Below the pieces are notes generated by a model. The model saw only the letters and a list, made by a program, of their open reading frames with translations. It had not been told where the DNA came from and searched no databases. The translations under genes were made by a program, and so were the position numbers. Of a stretch of DNA of 37,867 bases, positions 1 through 7,554 are shown one piece after another. The first letter of the stretch is position 1; each line of letters opens with the position of its first letter. Origin of the DNA: Patescibacteria group bacterium (GTDB lineage: Bacteria; Patescibacteriota; Gracilibacteria; UM-FILTER-43-11). The stretch spans positions 1-37,867 of the forward strand of contig JAHJFD010000052.1 of the NCBI GenBank assembly GCA_018825145.1, in the 5' to 3' direction.

Positions 1-2
1 CA

Positions 3-305
3 AAGAATTATCTGACAGAAAAAGAAATAAAAAAACTGGAAAGAACTGTTTCAGCATTTTTTGATTATATAGAACATCTTATCGAAAGCCGACAATCTTT
101 CACAATGACTGAATTTGCCGAAAGTGTGAATAAGTTCCTTTCCTTTAATGAATTCCGTATATTAGGTGGCAAAGGACAGATTTCAATGGAACGGGCTGAA
201 GATAAAGCTTTGAAGGAATATGAAAAATTTAATAAGACGCAAAAAATTGAATCTGATTTTGATAAAGCAACCAAAAAGATTCTTAACAAAGGAAAGAAGA
301 AATAG
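3..305 (+). CDS. RhuM-family protein, C-terminal part (5' end outside window)
   Basis: The reading frame is open from base 3 to the TAG at 303-305 and runs off the left edge, so only about 100 C-terminal residues are visible. They read KNYLTEKEIKKLERTVSAFF, then DYIEHLI, MTEFAESVNKFLSFNEFRIL and DKALKEYEKFNKTQKI, which I recognise as the conserved C-terminus of RhuM ('virulence RhuM family') proteins. The family is common in accessory DNA and its biochemical role is unsettled. An internal ATG at 105 is not the real start because family similarity extends upstream of it. The next gene begins one base after the stop, which suggests co-transcription with the nuclease remnant. Confidence 0.75.
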   Translation, partial: KNYLTEKEIKKLERTVSAFFDYIEHLIESRQSFTMTEFAESVNKFLSFNEFRILGGKGQISMERAEDKALKEYEKFNKTQKIESDFDKATKKILNKGKKK

Positions 306-306
306 T

Positions 307-1794
307 ATGTATATAACCGCCTCAAATCTCTACGATTACCTCCAATGCAAACACCGCATTTGGCGGGATAAACATGGCCCGCTAGACGAACGGAATGACG
401 ACCCGAATCCTTTTATTGAGTTATTGTGGGAAAAAGGTTTGAACCATGAAAGAGAAATAATCGCCAACATTGGTGAGTATTTGCTGATAGAGGGTAAGAC
501 CTGGGAAGAGAAATTCAAAAATACCCAAAAGGCAATGAACGAAGGAATTGAACTGATTTATCAGGGGGTAATTATAGCCGGTGAGCTTTTGGGTATTCCC
601 GATCTGCTTCGCAAAACACCCACTGGTTATGTCGCGGTCGATATTAAATCCGGGCGGGGTAGTGAATGTGTTGATGAGGAAGGCGATGAAGGCACCATGA
701 AAAAGCATTACGCGATTCAGTTATGCCTGTATACCGATGTTTTAATCAGATTGGGTCATCAGTCAGAAAGAAGGGCTTATATTCTGGATATAAACAGCGA
801 AGAGCATGAATACGACCTTACTGAAAAATTTGGTCCTAAAAGTCCTTCAGCGTGGGAACTTTACGAAACTACCAGGGAAGAGGTAAAAGCCCTGATTCTG
901 AATATCAGACAGAACAAGCCAGCCCTTTCCTCAATCTGCGGATTATGCCGTTGGTACGCAAGCTGTAAGAAATGGTGTGAAGCTAATCATGATCTGAGCA
1001 TACTTTTCAATCTTGGAATGAGCAAAAGAGATGTTCTTACTGAAGACCTGGAAATTTCCAAGGTCGAAGAGCTCGCGAATATTGATGTTACAAAGGCAAT
1101 GGCAGATAAAAAGCAGTTTGGAATTCTGAAAGGAATTGCTGAGAAAACCCTTACACAGTTTCAACATCGCGCCACTATCAAGACTCCTGAACTAAAAGAA
1201 GATATTTATTTTCCAAAGGTATCAAAGGAACTCTTTTTTGATATCGAAGACGACCCGACACAGGAATTCGTGTATCTGCATGGTGTTTATGAGCGAAGCA
1301 GTGATGGTAAAAAGGAATATATCCCATTTGTGGCAAAAGAACATACTAAAACAGCAGAAAAAGAAGCCTGGGCCGGGTTCTGGGCCTATATTAATTCATT
1401 ACCAAAGAATGAGTTCGCGGTGTATTACTATTCACCTCATGAAAAGACCATTTACAGGAAACTTCGGGAACTGTATCCGGATGTAATCAGCCAAACAGAA
1501 TTGGAAGCATTTTTTGACAATCCCAATGTGATTGATCTGTATAACGATGTGGTAAGAGGTAAAACAGAATGGCCACTCAGTAGCTATGGAGTCAAAGCGA
1601 TTGCGACTTATTTAGGTTTTAAATGGCGGGATGAAACCCCGTCCGGCGCCCTCTCTATTAAGTGATACAACGACTATTTAACAACAAAAGATGAGAAAAT
1701 CCTCAATAGGATACTTGAGTATAATGAGGATGACTGTATTGCAACAATGGTAATTAAAGACAAAATTGACCAAATTGTCCGCACATACCGCTAA
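307..1794 (+). pseudogene. TM0106-family RecB/Cas4-like plus YprB (RNase H-fold) nuclease, interrupted by an in-frame TGA
   Basis: The ATG at 307 opens MYITASNLYDYLQCKHRIWR, typical of the N-terminal PD-(D/E)XK-like half of TM0106-family nucleases; a Cys cluster (CGLCRWYASCKKWC, about residues 230-245) resembles the Cas4/RecB iron-sulfur segment. The C-terminal half has YprB/DEDD features: FFDIEDDP, then VIDLYNDVVRG and WPLSSYGVKAIATYLGF. The frame meets TGA at 1663-1665 (codon 453) but stays open and family-like beyond it: YNDYLTTKDEKILNRILEYN, then EDDCIATMVIKD, to TAA at 1792-1794. The TGA sits where relatives usually have Trp (SI-W-Y). A product ending there would lack the last acidic motif (EDD). 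TGA is a normal stop elsewhere in the window, so this is a recent nonsense mutation, a sequencing error or readthrough. The start at 307 is one base after the upstream gene, with a purine-rich stretch before it. Confidence 0.8.
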
Positions 1795-1868
1795 CTACCT
1801 TTACACGAAGCTAATTCATCAAAAACAACCACATGCGACCCGATTTGGACTTTTTTAAGAGAAAAAAC

Positions 1869-1897
1869 TTGACTTTTATAGACAACTTTTCTAGTAT
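1869..1897 (+). promoter_or_regulatory. Sigma70-type promoter of infC-rpmI-rplT
   Basis: TTGACT at 1869-1874 and TAGTAT at 1892-1897 are separated by exactly 17 bases. Predicted transcription start is about 1904, giving a leader of roughly 37 nt before the proposed AUA start of infC. The intergenic stretch 1795-1868 holds nothing else I can name. Confidence 0.65.
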
Positions 1898-1940
1898 TTG
1901 CAGGTCTTTAAGATTCTGATTACAAACTAACTAGAACCAT

Positions 1941-2447
1941 ATAGCTAAGCGCTTACGTGTTAATGAGGCCATAAGAGCTCCAAAGGTGCTTCTTGTGGAA
2001 GGTGGCGAAATGATTGGAGAAATGACTCCCGAAGAGGCTCTGAAACGTGCTCAGGCAAAGGGGCTGGATCTGGTTGAAATATCCCCCATGAGCAGTCCTC
2101 CGGTCTGTAAGATTATGGATTTTGGGACATATCTATACAGTCAGAAAAAGAAGGAGAAGAAGCAGAAAAAGGCCCAAAAACAGACAGAAACCAAGACCAT
2201 TCGCCTTAGCATCCGTACCGGTATTCATGATCTTGAGATCAAAGCCAAACAAGCCCGAAGGTTTCTTGAAGATCGCAATATCGTGAAAGTTGTGGTTCTG
2301 TTCAAAGGCCGTGAGATGGCTCACAGTGACCTTGGCTTCGCCAAGATGGATGAATTCTTTAAGCTTCTGGAAGACGTCGCCGTGATTGAACAGGAGCCAA
2401 GAAAACAAGGCTATCAGATGACTATGATTATTAATCCCACCAAATAA
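1941..2447 (+). CDS. infC: Translation initiation factor IF-3
   Basis: IF-3 binds the 30S subunit, prevents premature 50S joining and checks the start codon. The protein contains VLLVEGGEMIGEMTPEEAL, DLVEISPMSSPPVCKIMDFG, a Lys-rich linker and a complete C-terminal domain ending MTMIINPTK. The first GTG (1986) would cut off RLRVNEAIRAPK, the conserved IF-3 N-terminus, which is in frame upstream. The preceding in-frame stop is TAG at 1932-1934, and between it and RLRVNEAIR there is no ATG, GTG or TTG. ATA at 1941 is the only plausible initiator. Non-AUG starts (AUU in E. coli) are the known basis of infC autoregulation, so this choice is biologically reasonable. No clear SD precedes it. First gene of the classic infC-rpmI-rplT operon; rpmI begins one base after its stop. 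Confidence 0.9.
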   Translation: MAKRLRVNEAIRAPKVLLVEGGEMIGEMTPEEALKRAQAKGLDLVEISPMSSPPVCKIMDFGTYLYSQKKKEKKQKKAQKQTETKTIRLSIRTGIHDLEIKAKQARRFLEDRNIVKVVVLFKGREMAHSDLGFAKMDEFFKLLEDVAVIEQEPRKQGYQMTMIINPTK

Positions 2448-2448
2448 T

Positions 2449-2664
2449 ATGCCAGGAAAAGCAAAACCAGGAAAACAGAGGAATTCCAGCGCCGCCAAAA
2501 AGCGCATCAAAAGGACCGGCCGAGGCACTTTCGCCCATGAAAAAGCCGCCCACAACCACCTTCTTCAGCAAAAGTCCAAAAAGCAGAAAAGGCTGTCTGC
2601 CCGTACCCTTGTTGCTTCTTCGTCATACAGTAGAACACTTAAGAAACTTCTGCCCGGAAGTTAA
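2449..2664 (+). CDS. rpmI: Large ribosomal subunit protein bL35
   Basis: A 71-residue, strongly basic protein with the L35 pattern: NSSAAKKRIKRTGRGTF, a central His-Leu-Leu (HNHLLQQKSKKQKRL) and a basic C-terminus. It is a structural protein of the 50S subunit. The length is slightly above the usual 64-66 residues. The ATG lies one base after the infC stop (TAATATG), implying translational coupling, and rplT follows after a short repeat-bearing spacer. The gene order is the standard IF3-L35-L20 operon, which makes the call secure. Confidence 0.95.
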   Translation: MPGKAKPGKQRNSSAAKKRIKRTGRGTFAHEKAAHNHLLQQKSKKQKRLSARTLVASSSYSRTLKKLLPGS

Positions 2665-2687
2665 TTTGTAATTCGTAATTTGTAATT
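2662..2687 (+). repeat. 12-bp direct repeat between rpmI and rplT
   Basis: TAATTTGTAATT occurs at 2662-2673 and again at 2676-2687. The first copy contains the rpmI stop codon and the second ends four bases before the rplT ATG. The spacer has no SD, so these AT-rich repeats are the only visible signal before rplT. They may keep the start region unstructured or mark slippage; this is inference. Confidence 0.6.
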
Positions 2688-2691
2688 AATC

Positions 2692-3165
2692 ATGCCCAGA
2701 GTTAAACGAGGTGTCGCGGGTCACGCAAGACATAAAAAACTTTTAAAGCTTACTAAAGGTTTTCGCGGTAAACGCAAGAATGTTTTCAAGCTTGCCAAGA
2801 ACGCCGCGATGAAGGCGGGGGAAAACGCTTACCGTGACAGGCGTCTTAAAAAAAGAAGTTTCCATCAGTTATGGATACTGCGTATTAATGCGGCCTGCCG
2901 TGAACACGAGCTCCGCTATAGCCGTTTTATTTATGGCCTGGAGCTGGCCGGTATCCGTATCAACCGCAAGATGCTGGCTGAACTGGCTGTGAATCATCCG
3001 AATGTCTTCATGCAGATTGTGGAAGAAGTGAAGAAAGTCCTGCCAAAAGAAGGTGAGTCACCTGATTTGGATGATCTGAGGAAGCGCTTCAGTAAATCGG
3101 CGGCTAAACCGGCTGCCAAAAAAGAACCTGCCGCCAAGAAAGAAGAAGAAAAGACCGAAGCCTAA
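2692..3165 (+). CDS. rplT: Large ribosomal subunit protein bL20 with charged C-terminal tail
   Basis: Residues 1-118 are canonical L20: [47 protein letters not shown] and [20 protein letters not shown]20 is an early 23S rRNA binder needed for 50S assembly and in several bacteria represses its own operon. This copy is 157 residues instead of about 117; the extra 40 residues form a low-complexity tail of Lys, Ala and Glu ([20 protein letters not shown]). The tail resembles the one on L31 in this window. Last gene of the operon; no SD precedes the ATG. Confidence 0.95.
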   Translation: MPRVKRGVAGHARHKKLLKLTKGFRGKRKNVFKLAKNAAMKAGENAYRDRRLKKRSFHQLWILRINAACREHELRYSRFIYGLELAGIRINRKMLAELAVNHPNVFMQIVEEVKKVLPKEGESPDLDDLRKRFSKSAAKPAAKKEPAAKKEEEKTEA

Positions 3166-3240
3166 TCCGCGTTATCTATTATCGAGAAACTTCGCGAACA
3201 AGTTTCACCGGCTTTCGAAGGAGGTTCGGACAAGCGGGCC

Positions 3241-4920
3241 ATGATTGCGATGGTGCTTTTTTTGGCTGCCTGTGATGGTTGTATGATTGAAAATTCCGAC
3301 CATTCAAAGGCTAAACCAGTGCCGAGCCAGACAAATTCCGCGCAAATTACCACTGCGGCTCCGGCAGTGAGCGAAAAGACTCCGATTAAAAAAGAAGATG
3401 CCAATCCTGTTGCAACGCCCCGAAAATGGGCATGTACGATCTCTCAGAATAAAGCCCTTCCCAATGCCTGGGACCGTGACCCAAGTCCCAGCCAGCGAAA
3501 GGACTTGTCGGCTAAATGTCCTCCTGAAATGGTGAATGTGGCCGATGAATTCTGTGTCGACCGCTACGAGGCATCGATTTTTTCGGATGGCCAGCGGATT
3601 TCTCCTTTTTATCACCCCAGCTACTATCATTCGAAGGCTCTTTTTAATTTGTGGAAGACCAAATTTGCCGAGTTTTCCACGCCAAAGGGACTGAGCATGC
3701 CTATTCCTGAACCTGATCTCTGGCAACTGAGTGCACCTTTTAAGGTACAAGCCGTTTCCAAGGGCGGCACTGTCCCGAACGGACACACCAATCTTCGTAT
3801 TGCCAAAGAAGCCTGCGAAGCGGCAGGCAAACGGGTCTGCAGTCCGGCGGAGTGGAAAAAGGCGTGCCGCAGCGAGGAAGATACTAAGTTCCCCTACGGC
3901 GATAAGTATCAGTGGAATTTGTGTAATGTATTCAGAGATACCCACCCAATTCAGGTGCTTCATACCGAGGGCAGCAGCGCCCTGAATGACCCAAGACTGA
4001 ACATGGTGAAAGATGGACAGGGCAACCCCCTCCTCGAAAAAACCGGCACGCGCACAAAATGCGCCAGCAAGTGGAGTGATGACGCGGCTTATGACATGGT
4101 GGGCAATTTGGATGAATGGGTGGATGACCCGGGCGGCACATTTGCGGGCGGTTTTTATTCCCGGTCCACAAGGGAGGGTTGTGATGCGAGTATTTCAGGT
4201 CACCCAGCTTCTTACTTTGATTACTCAACGGGGGTTCGTTGTTGCCGTGATCTGGTTACAGGAGTTGTCAAAGACCCTCATGAAAAGCCAAAGATCGTTT
4301 GCCGACCCAAAGAGGTCGTTCTTCCGGGAATTAAAGTCGTGCCCCGTGGTGAATGGGCTCCGTTACCGCCGAATCCGGATATATTGGGCAATATGGAGAA
4401 CTGCGACAACTACCCCATTGAAAAAATCACGCTTCACCACACAGGTGACCGGGTGATCACAAAACCCGGAGAAGGAAGGAAGATGGCGGGCGGCGCCGTA
4501 TACTTTCATCTTGGCAATGCCGAGAAGAAACGGGGGAAGGGCTGGGGAGATGTCGCTTACCATTATCTGGTGACCCCCGAGGGGGAAATTCTGGAGGGGC
4601 GGAATCCTGCTTTTCGGGGGGATAGCAATACCCGGTATTATCCCAACGACAAGAATCATTCTCATACGCCTGAGCACCATTTGCTCATTTCAGTGGTGGG
4701 GAATTATGAAAAAAAGGAACAGGAATTCACCGCAGAGGCCAGGCTCGCTGTTTACAGGGTGCTTATGGCCGGCCTGAGGTACTATGACCTGAAACCCGGC
4801 GATGTTATTTTCCACAAAGATGTCGCTTATACCGGTTGCCCGGGAAGCCAGGTCATAGACTGGTATAAGACAAGTGGCAGGTATCAGATTGCCAATCAGA
4901 TGAAGCTCCTGCCTAAATAA
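3241..4920 (+). CDS. Lipoprotein with SUMF1/FGE-like domain fused to a PGRP/amidase_2 domain
   Basis: The N-terminus has a lipobox (VLFLAAC, Cys11), so the protein is probably a lipidated envelope protein. A Ser/Thr/Pro linker follows (about 20-90). Residues 93-337 are SUMF1/formylglycine-enzyme-like: EFCVDRYEAS, CEAAGKRVCSPAEWKKACR, YDMVGNLDEWV, TGVRCCRD. Residues 365-550 are a T7-lysozyme/PGRP-like N-acetylmuramoyl-L-alanine amidase: ITLHHTGD (His399/400), DVAYHYLVTPEGEILEGR, IFHKDVAYTGCPG (His525, Cys533), so the zinc ligands and the tyrosine are present. It likely binds or cuts peptidoglycan; the SUMF1 part lacks a clear catalytic-Cys context and may be a binding scaffold. The ATG is doubtful: the frame is open back to the rplT stop, the positively charged SDKRA lies just upstream, and the AAGGAGG at 3218-3224 is about 16 nt away. 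Confidence 0.85.
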   Translation: MIAMVLFLAACDGCMIENSDHSKAKPVPSQTNSAQITTAAPAVSEKTPIKKEDANPVATPRKWACTISQNKALPNAWDRDPSPSQRKDLSAKCPPEMVNVADEFCVDRYEASIFSDGQRISPFYHPSYYHSKALFNLWKTKFAEFSTPKGLSMPIPEPDLWQLSAPFKVQAVSKGGTVPNGHTNLRIAKEACEAAGKRVCSPAEWKKACRSEEDTKFPYGDKYQWNLCNVFRDTHPIQVLHTEGSSALNDPRLNMVKDGQGNPLLEKTGTRTKCASKWSDDAAYDMVGNLDEWVDDPGGTFAGGFYSRSTREGCDASISGHPASYFDYSTGVRCCRDLVTGVVKDPHEKPKIVCRPKEVVLPGIKVVPRGEWAPLPPNPDILGNMENCDNYPIEKITLHHTGDRVITKPGEGRKMAGGAVYFHLGNAEKKRGKGWGDVAYHYLVTPEGEILEGRNPAFRGDSNTRYYPNDKNHSHTPEHHLLISVVGNYEKKEQEFTAEARLAVYRVLMAGLRYYDLKPGDVIFHKDVAYTGCPGSQVIDWYKTSGRYQIANQMKLLPK

Positions 4921-5838
4921 TTACTGACCCGCCAGCCAGCGTTCGGCATCGATAGCCGCCTGACAGCCCATGCCGGCGGCGGTAATGGCCTGGCGATAAC
5001 GGTGATCCACACAGTCACCTGCCGCGAACACGCCGGCGACATTGGTCATGGTGTTTTGTTTGTGAATGATATAGCCCAGATCATCTTTTTCGATTGACTT
5101 AAAGATACCGGTCGCGGGAACGTGGCCGATGGCCAGGAAAATACCGTCGACAGCCAGCTCGGAAATTTTGCCTGACTGTATGTCTCTTAGCCGGAGGCCC
5201 GTAACCTTTTGGTCGCCCAGTATTTCATCAACGGCCTTACTTATCAGGATCGCGATCTTGCTGTTGTCCCTCACGCGGTCGAGCATGATCCGGGAAGCCC
5301 TGAATTCTTCACGGCGGTGCACGATGTAAACCTTTTTCGCGAATTTGCTTAATAAATCAGCTTCCTCCATTGCCGAATCGCCTCCGCCGATCACGGCAAC
5401 TGTCTTATCGCGGAAAAAGAAGCCGTCGCAGGTAGCGCAGGCGGAAACTCCTTTGGCCCAAAACCGCTCTTCGGATTCAAGCCCCAGTTTGCGGGGCTTG
5501 GCACCGGTCGCGATGATAACCGTTTTTGCCTGATATTCATTTTCACCCTCAAACACCCTGAAGGGCCGACGGGAAAAATCCACTTTTGTGATATCTCTGG
5601 TGATATATTCGGTTCCAAAGACAGCGGCCTGTTTTTTCATTTCCTGCATCAGTTGTTTGCCGTCAATCCCTTTTTCGAATCCCGGAAAATTTTCGACGGT
5701 GGTCGTAGTGGTGAGCTGACCACCGGGCTGCCAGCCTTCGAAACACAGGACTGAAAGATCGGCACGCGCCGCGTAAATGGCCGCGGTATAGCCAGCCGGA
5801 CCCGCTCCGATAATGATTAAATCTTTAATTTCACTCAT
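4921..5838 (-). CDS. trxB: Thioredoxin reductase (NADPH, FAD)
   Basis: The protein opens with an FAD-binding Rossmann motif (DLIIIGAGPAGYTAAIYAAR), then GGQLTTTTTVENFPGF, the redox-active pair in ACATCDG, a second nucleotide-binding motif (VAVIGGGDSAMEEADLL) and the C-terminal GVFAAGDCVD. It passes electrons from NADPH to thioredoxin in the cytoplasm. With the ATG at 5838 it is 305 residues, the usual length; an ATG at 5844 is also possible. A farther in-frame GTG (5904) is unlikely because a -10-like TATACT lies inside that extension. The gene is divergent from the glycosyltransferase, sharing a short promoter region, and its stop directly abuts the lipoprotein stop. Confidence 0.95.
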   Translation of the reverse strand: MSEIKDLIIIGAGPAGYTAAIYAARADLSVLCFEGWQPGGQLTTTTTVENFPGFEKGIDGKQLMQEMKKQAAVFGTEYITRDITKVDFSRRPFRVFEGENEYQAKTVIIATGAKPRKLGLESEERFWAKGVSACATCDGFFFRDKTVAVIGGGDSAMEEADLLSKFAKKVYIVHRREEFRASRIMLDRVRDNSKIAILISKAVDEILGDQKVTGLRLRDIQSGKISELAVDGIFLAIGHVPATGIFKSIEKDDLGYIIHKQNTMTNVAGVFAAGDCVDHRYRQAITAAGMGCQAAIDAERWLAGQ

Positions 5839-5887
5839 GCGCATATAATTTAGTTCATTTTTGAGTATATCAGATAAAATTAGTCTC

Positions 5888-5916
5888 TTGGTAATTTCTG
5901 TCACACGAATTAATAT
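5888..5916 (+). promoter_or_regulatory. Promoter of the glycosyltransferase gene, predicting a leaderless mRNA
   Basis: TTGGTA (5888-5893), a 17-base spacer and TAATAT (5911-5916). Only six bases separate the -10 box from the ATG at 5923, so transcription should begin at or next to the start codon. There is no SD. Confidence 0.6.
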
Positions 5917-5922
5917 GTACTT

Positions 5923-6999
5923 ATGAAAATTGCCTTAGTGCATGAAATGCTGGTGAAGCTTGGCGGCGCAGAACGCGTTCTGCGAAAGCTTTTGGATATG
6001 TATCCGAAAAGTCCCGTTTACACTCTGTTTCACGACGAAAAGGCAAGCACGGAATGGTTCAGGAGAGTAAAAATACACTCCAGCCGCCTGCAGAAGTACT
6101 ATGAGCTGATCAGGAGCCCCAAATGGCTTCTGGCCCGAATGCCACAGGCCATTGAGCAGTTTGATTTTCGCCGGTTCGACGCAGTGATCTCAAGCAGTTC
6201 GGCTTTCGCCCACGGAATAAAGACGGGCGAGGTGAAGCACCTGTGCTACTGCCATTCGCCCATGCGCTATGCCTGGGATTACACGCATGAGTACACCAAG
6301 AACATGTCGGCACCAATGCGTTTTGCCACGGCTCATATGCTGACCGGCCTTCGGATCTGGGACTTTCAGACAGCCCAACAGCCACACAAGATTGTGGCCA
6401 ATTCGAAACATGTCCAAAAACGCATCGCCAAATACTGGCGACGGGATTCCGAGGTGATCTACCCGCCGGTAAATGTTAAAGCTTTTGAGCCGACAGCGGG
6501 AAACGAAGATTTTTTTCTGATCGTATCCGCCCTGACCCCTTTCAAGAAAATTGATCTGGCGGTGCGGGCTTTTAATAAGGTGGGCAGGAAGCTGGTTATT
6601 ATTGGAGACGGCACCCAGCGGAAAGCGCTGGAAGCTATGGCTAAATCCAATATCGAGTTTCTGGGGCGAAAACCTGACTTGGTGGTGCGTGAGTATATGC
6701 AGAACTGCCGCGCCCTCATTTTTCCGGGCGAGGAGGATTTTGGTATTACCCCCGTGGAAGCTATGGCAGCCGGCAAACCTGTACTGGCTTACGGCGCGGG
6801 CGGTGTGCCGGAAAGCGTGGAGGCCGGAAAATCAGGTGAATTCTTTGACGAGCCCACCGAAAAATCGCTTTTGGAAGGCCTGACGCGTCTGATGGTCAAC
6901 GAAAAACATTACGATCATAAAGTGATACGCAAAATTGCCGAACGCTTTGATGAATCGGTGTTCGAGGAAAAAATAAAGCAGGCTCTCAGGGAAATTTAA
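5923..6999 (+). CDS. Glycosyltransferase family 4
   Basis: A 358-residue GT-B fold enzyme. The N-terminal domain opens [20 protein letters not shown], the Gly-Gly-Ala-Glu acceptor loop typical of GT4. The C-terminal donor domain has the family signature [19 protein letters not shown] (around residues 268-286), whose Glu residues contact the sugar nucleotide. It probably adds a sugar to a surface polysaccharide or glycolipid; acceptor and sugar cannot be read from sequence. It stands alone, divergent from trxB and convergent with rpmE: its TAA (6997-6999) overlaps the rpmE stop within the bases TTAA. Confidence 0.9.
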   Translation: MKIALVHEMLVKLGGAERVLRKLLDMYPKSPVYTLFHDEKASTEWFRRVKIHSSRLQKYYELIRSPKWLLARMPQAIEQFDFRRFDAVISSSSAFAHGIKTGEVKHLCYCHSPMRYAWDYTHEYTKNMSAPMRFATAHMLTGLRIWDFQTAQQPHKIVANSKHVQKRIAKYWRRDSEVIYPPVNVKAFEPTAGNEDFFLIVSALTPFKKIDLAVRAFNKVGRKLVIIGDGTQRKALEAMAKSNIEFLGRKPDLVVREYMQNCRALIFPGEEDFGITPVEAMAAGKPVLAYGAGGVPESVEAGKSGEFFDEPTEKSLLEGLTRLMVNEKHYDHKVIRKIAERFDESVFEEKIKQALREI

Positions 7000-7478
7000 G
7001 CCTTCTTTTTGGCGGCAGGTTTCTTGGCAGGAGCTTTTTTGGCTACCGTTTCTTTTTTCTTAGCGACTGGTTTTTTGGCAGGAGCTTTTTTGACGGCTGG
7101 TTTTTTCATTTCCGCTTTTTCAGCCTCCTTCTTTTCCGTATTTTCCTTGGCCTTCCGGCTGATCTTTTCTTCGGGGGTCTCCTTGCTCATGGCTTCTTTT
7201 TTGGCCTTGCCGGCTTTGGCTTTTTCCTGAAGTTTCTTGGCAGCTTCCATCTTAGCCTTAAAGCGGTCCACACGGCCGGCTGTGTCGACTAAAGTCTGCT
7301 TTCCGGTATAAAACGGATGGGAAGCGGAAGAAATTTCCACTCTTATTACAAAATGATCAACGCCGTTGATCTTTCTTGTTTCTTTGGAACTAAGGGTCGA
7401 AAGTGTGGGAAATTCCGCTTTACTGGAACTGTCCACAAAAACAACGTGATTGAGCTTTGGATGGATATCGGCTTTCAT
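6996..7478 (-). CDS. rpmE: Large ribosomal subunit protein bL31, cysteine-free form with long Lys/Ala tail
   Basis: Residues 1-85 are L31: [31 protein letters not shown] and [21 protein letters not shown]. The zinc-binding Cys of the C+ form are absent (VDSSSKAEF), so this is a C- type that does not need zinc, which matters because a Fur/Zur-family regulator and a ZIP importer are also encoded here. Residues 86-160 are a basic low-complexity tail with a repeated unit ([14 protein letters not shown] then [15 protein letters not shown]). Such tails resemble histone H1-like sequences and could bind rRNA. The start lacks an SD and follows an AT-rich region. Confidence 0.93.
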   Translation of the reverse strand: MKADIHPKLNHVVFVDSSSKAEFPTLSTLSSKETRKINGVDHFVIRVEISSASHPFYTGKQTLVDTAGRVDRFKAKMEAAKKLQEKAKAGKAKKEAMSKETPEEKISRKAKENTEKKEAEKAEMKKPAVKKAPAKKPVAKKKETVAKKAPAKKPAAKKKA

Positions 7479-7554
7479 AGAAGGTCAAATTAATACTATA
7501 ATTTATAATTTCGCAGGTTCTTTTCTGATCATCCAGGAGATATGCCTGGAGATT

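Noticed and set aside
1663-1665. UGA reassigned (Gly as in Gracilibacteria, or Trp)
   Set aside because: TGA ends folE, pabA, pyrE, sdaAA, the SLH-CAP gene and the DUF1003 gene at family-typical lengths, so UGA is a normal stop.
307-1794. Cas4-like domain as a sign of a CRISPR-Cas locus
   Set aside because: The protein is a TM0106-type fusion with a YprB domain; no repeat-spacer array or other cas gene is present.
2662-2687. CRISPR-like or satellite repeat
   Set aside because: Only two AT-rich 12-mers with a two-base gap; no spacers.
3304-3963. 219-residue minus-strand frame inside the lipoprotein gene
   Set aside because: It is antisense to a well-supported two-domain protein.
3241-4920. 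Sulfatase-maturing formylglycine enzyme
   Set aside because: Only the SUMF1 fold is recognised; a clear catalytic Cys pair and any sulfatase gene are missing.
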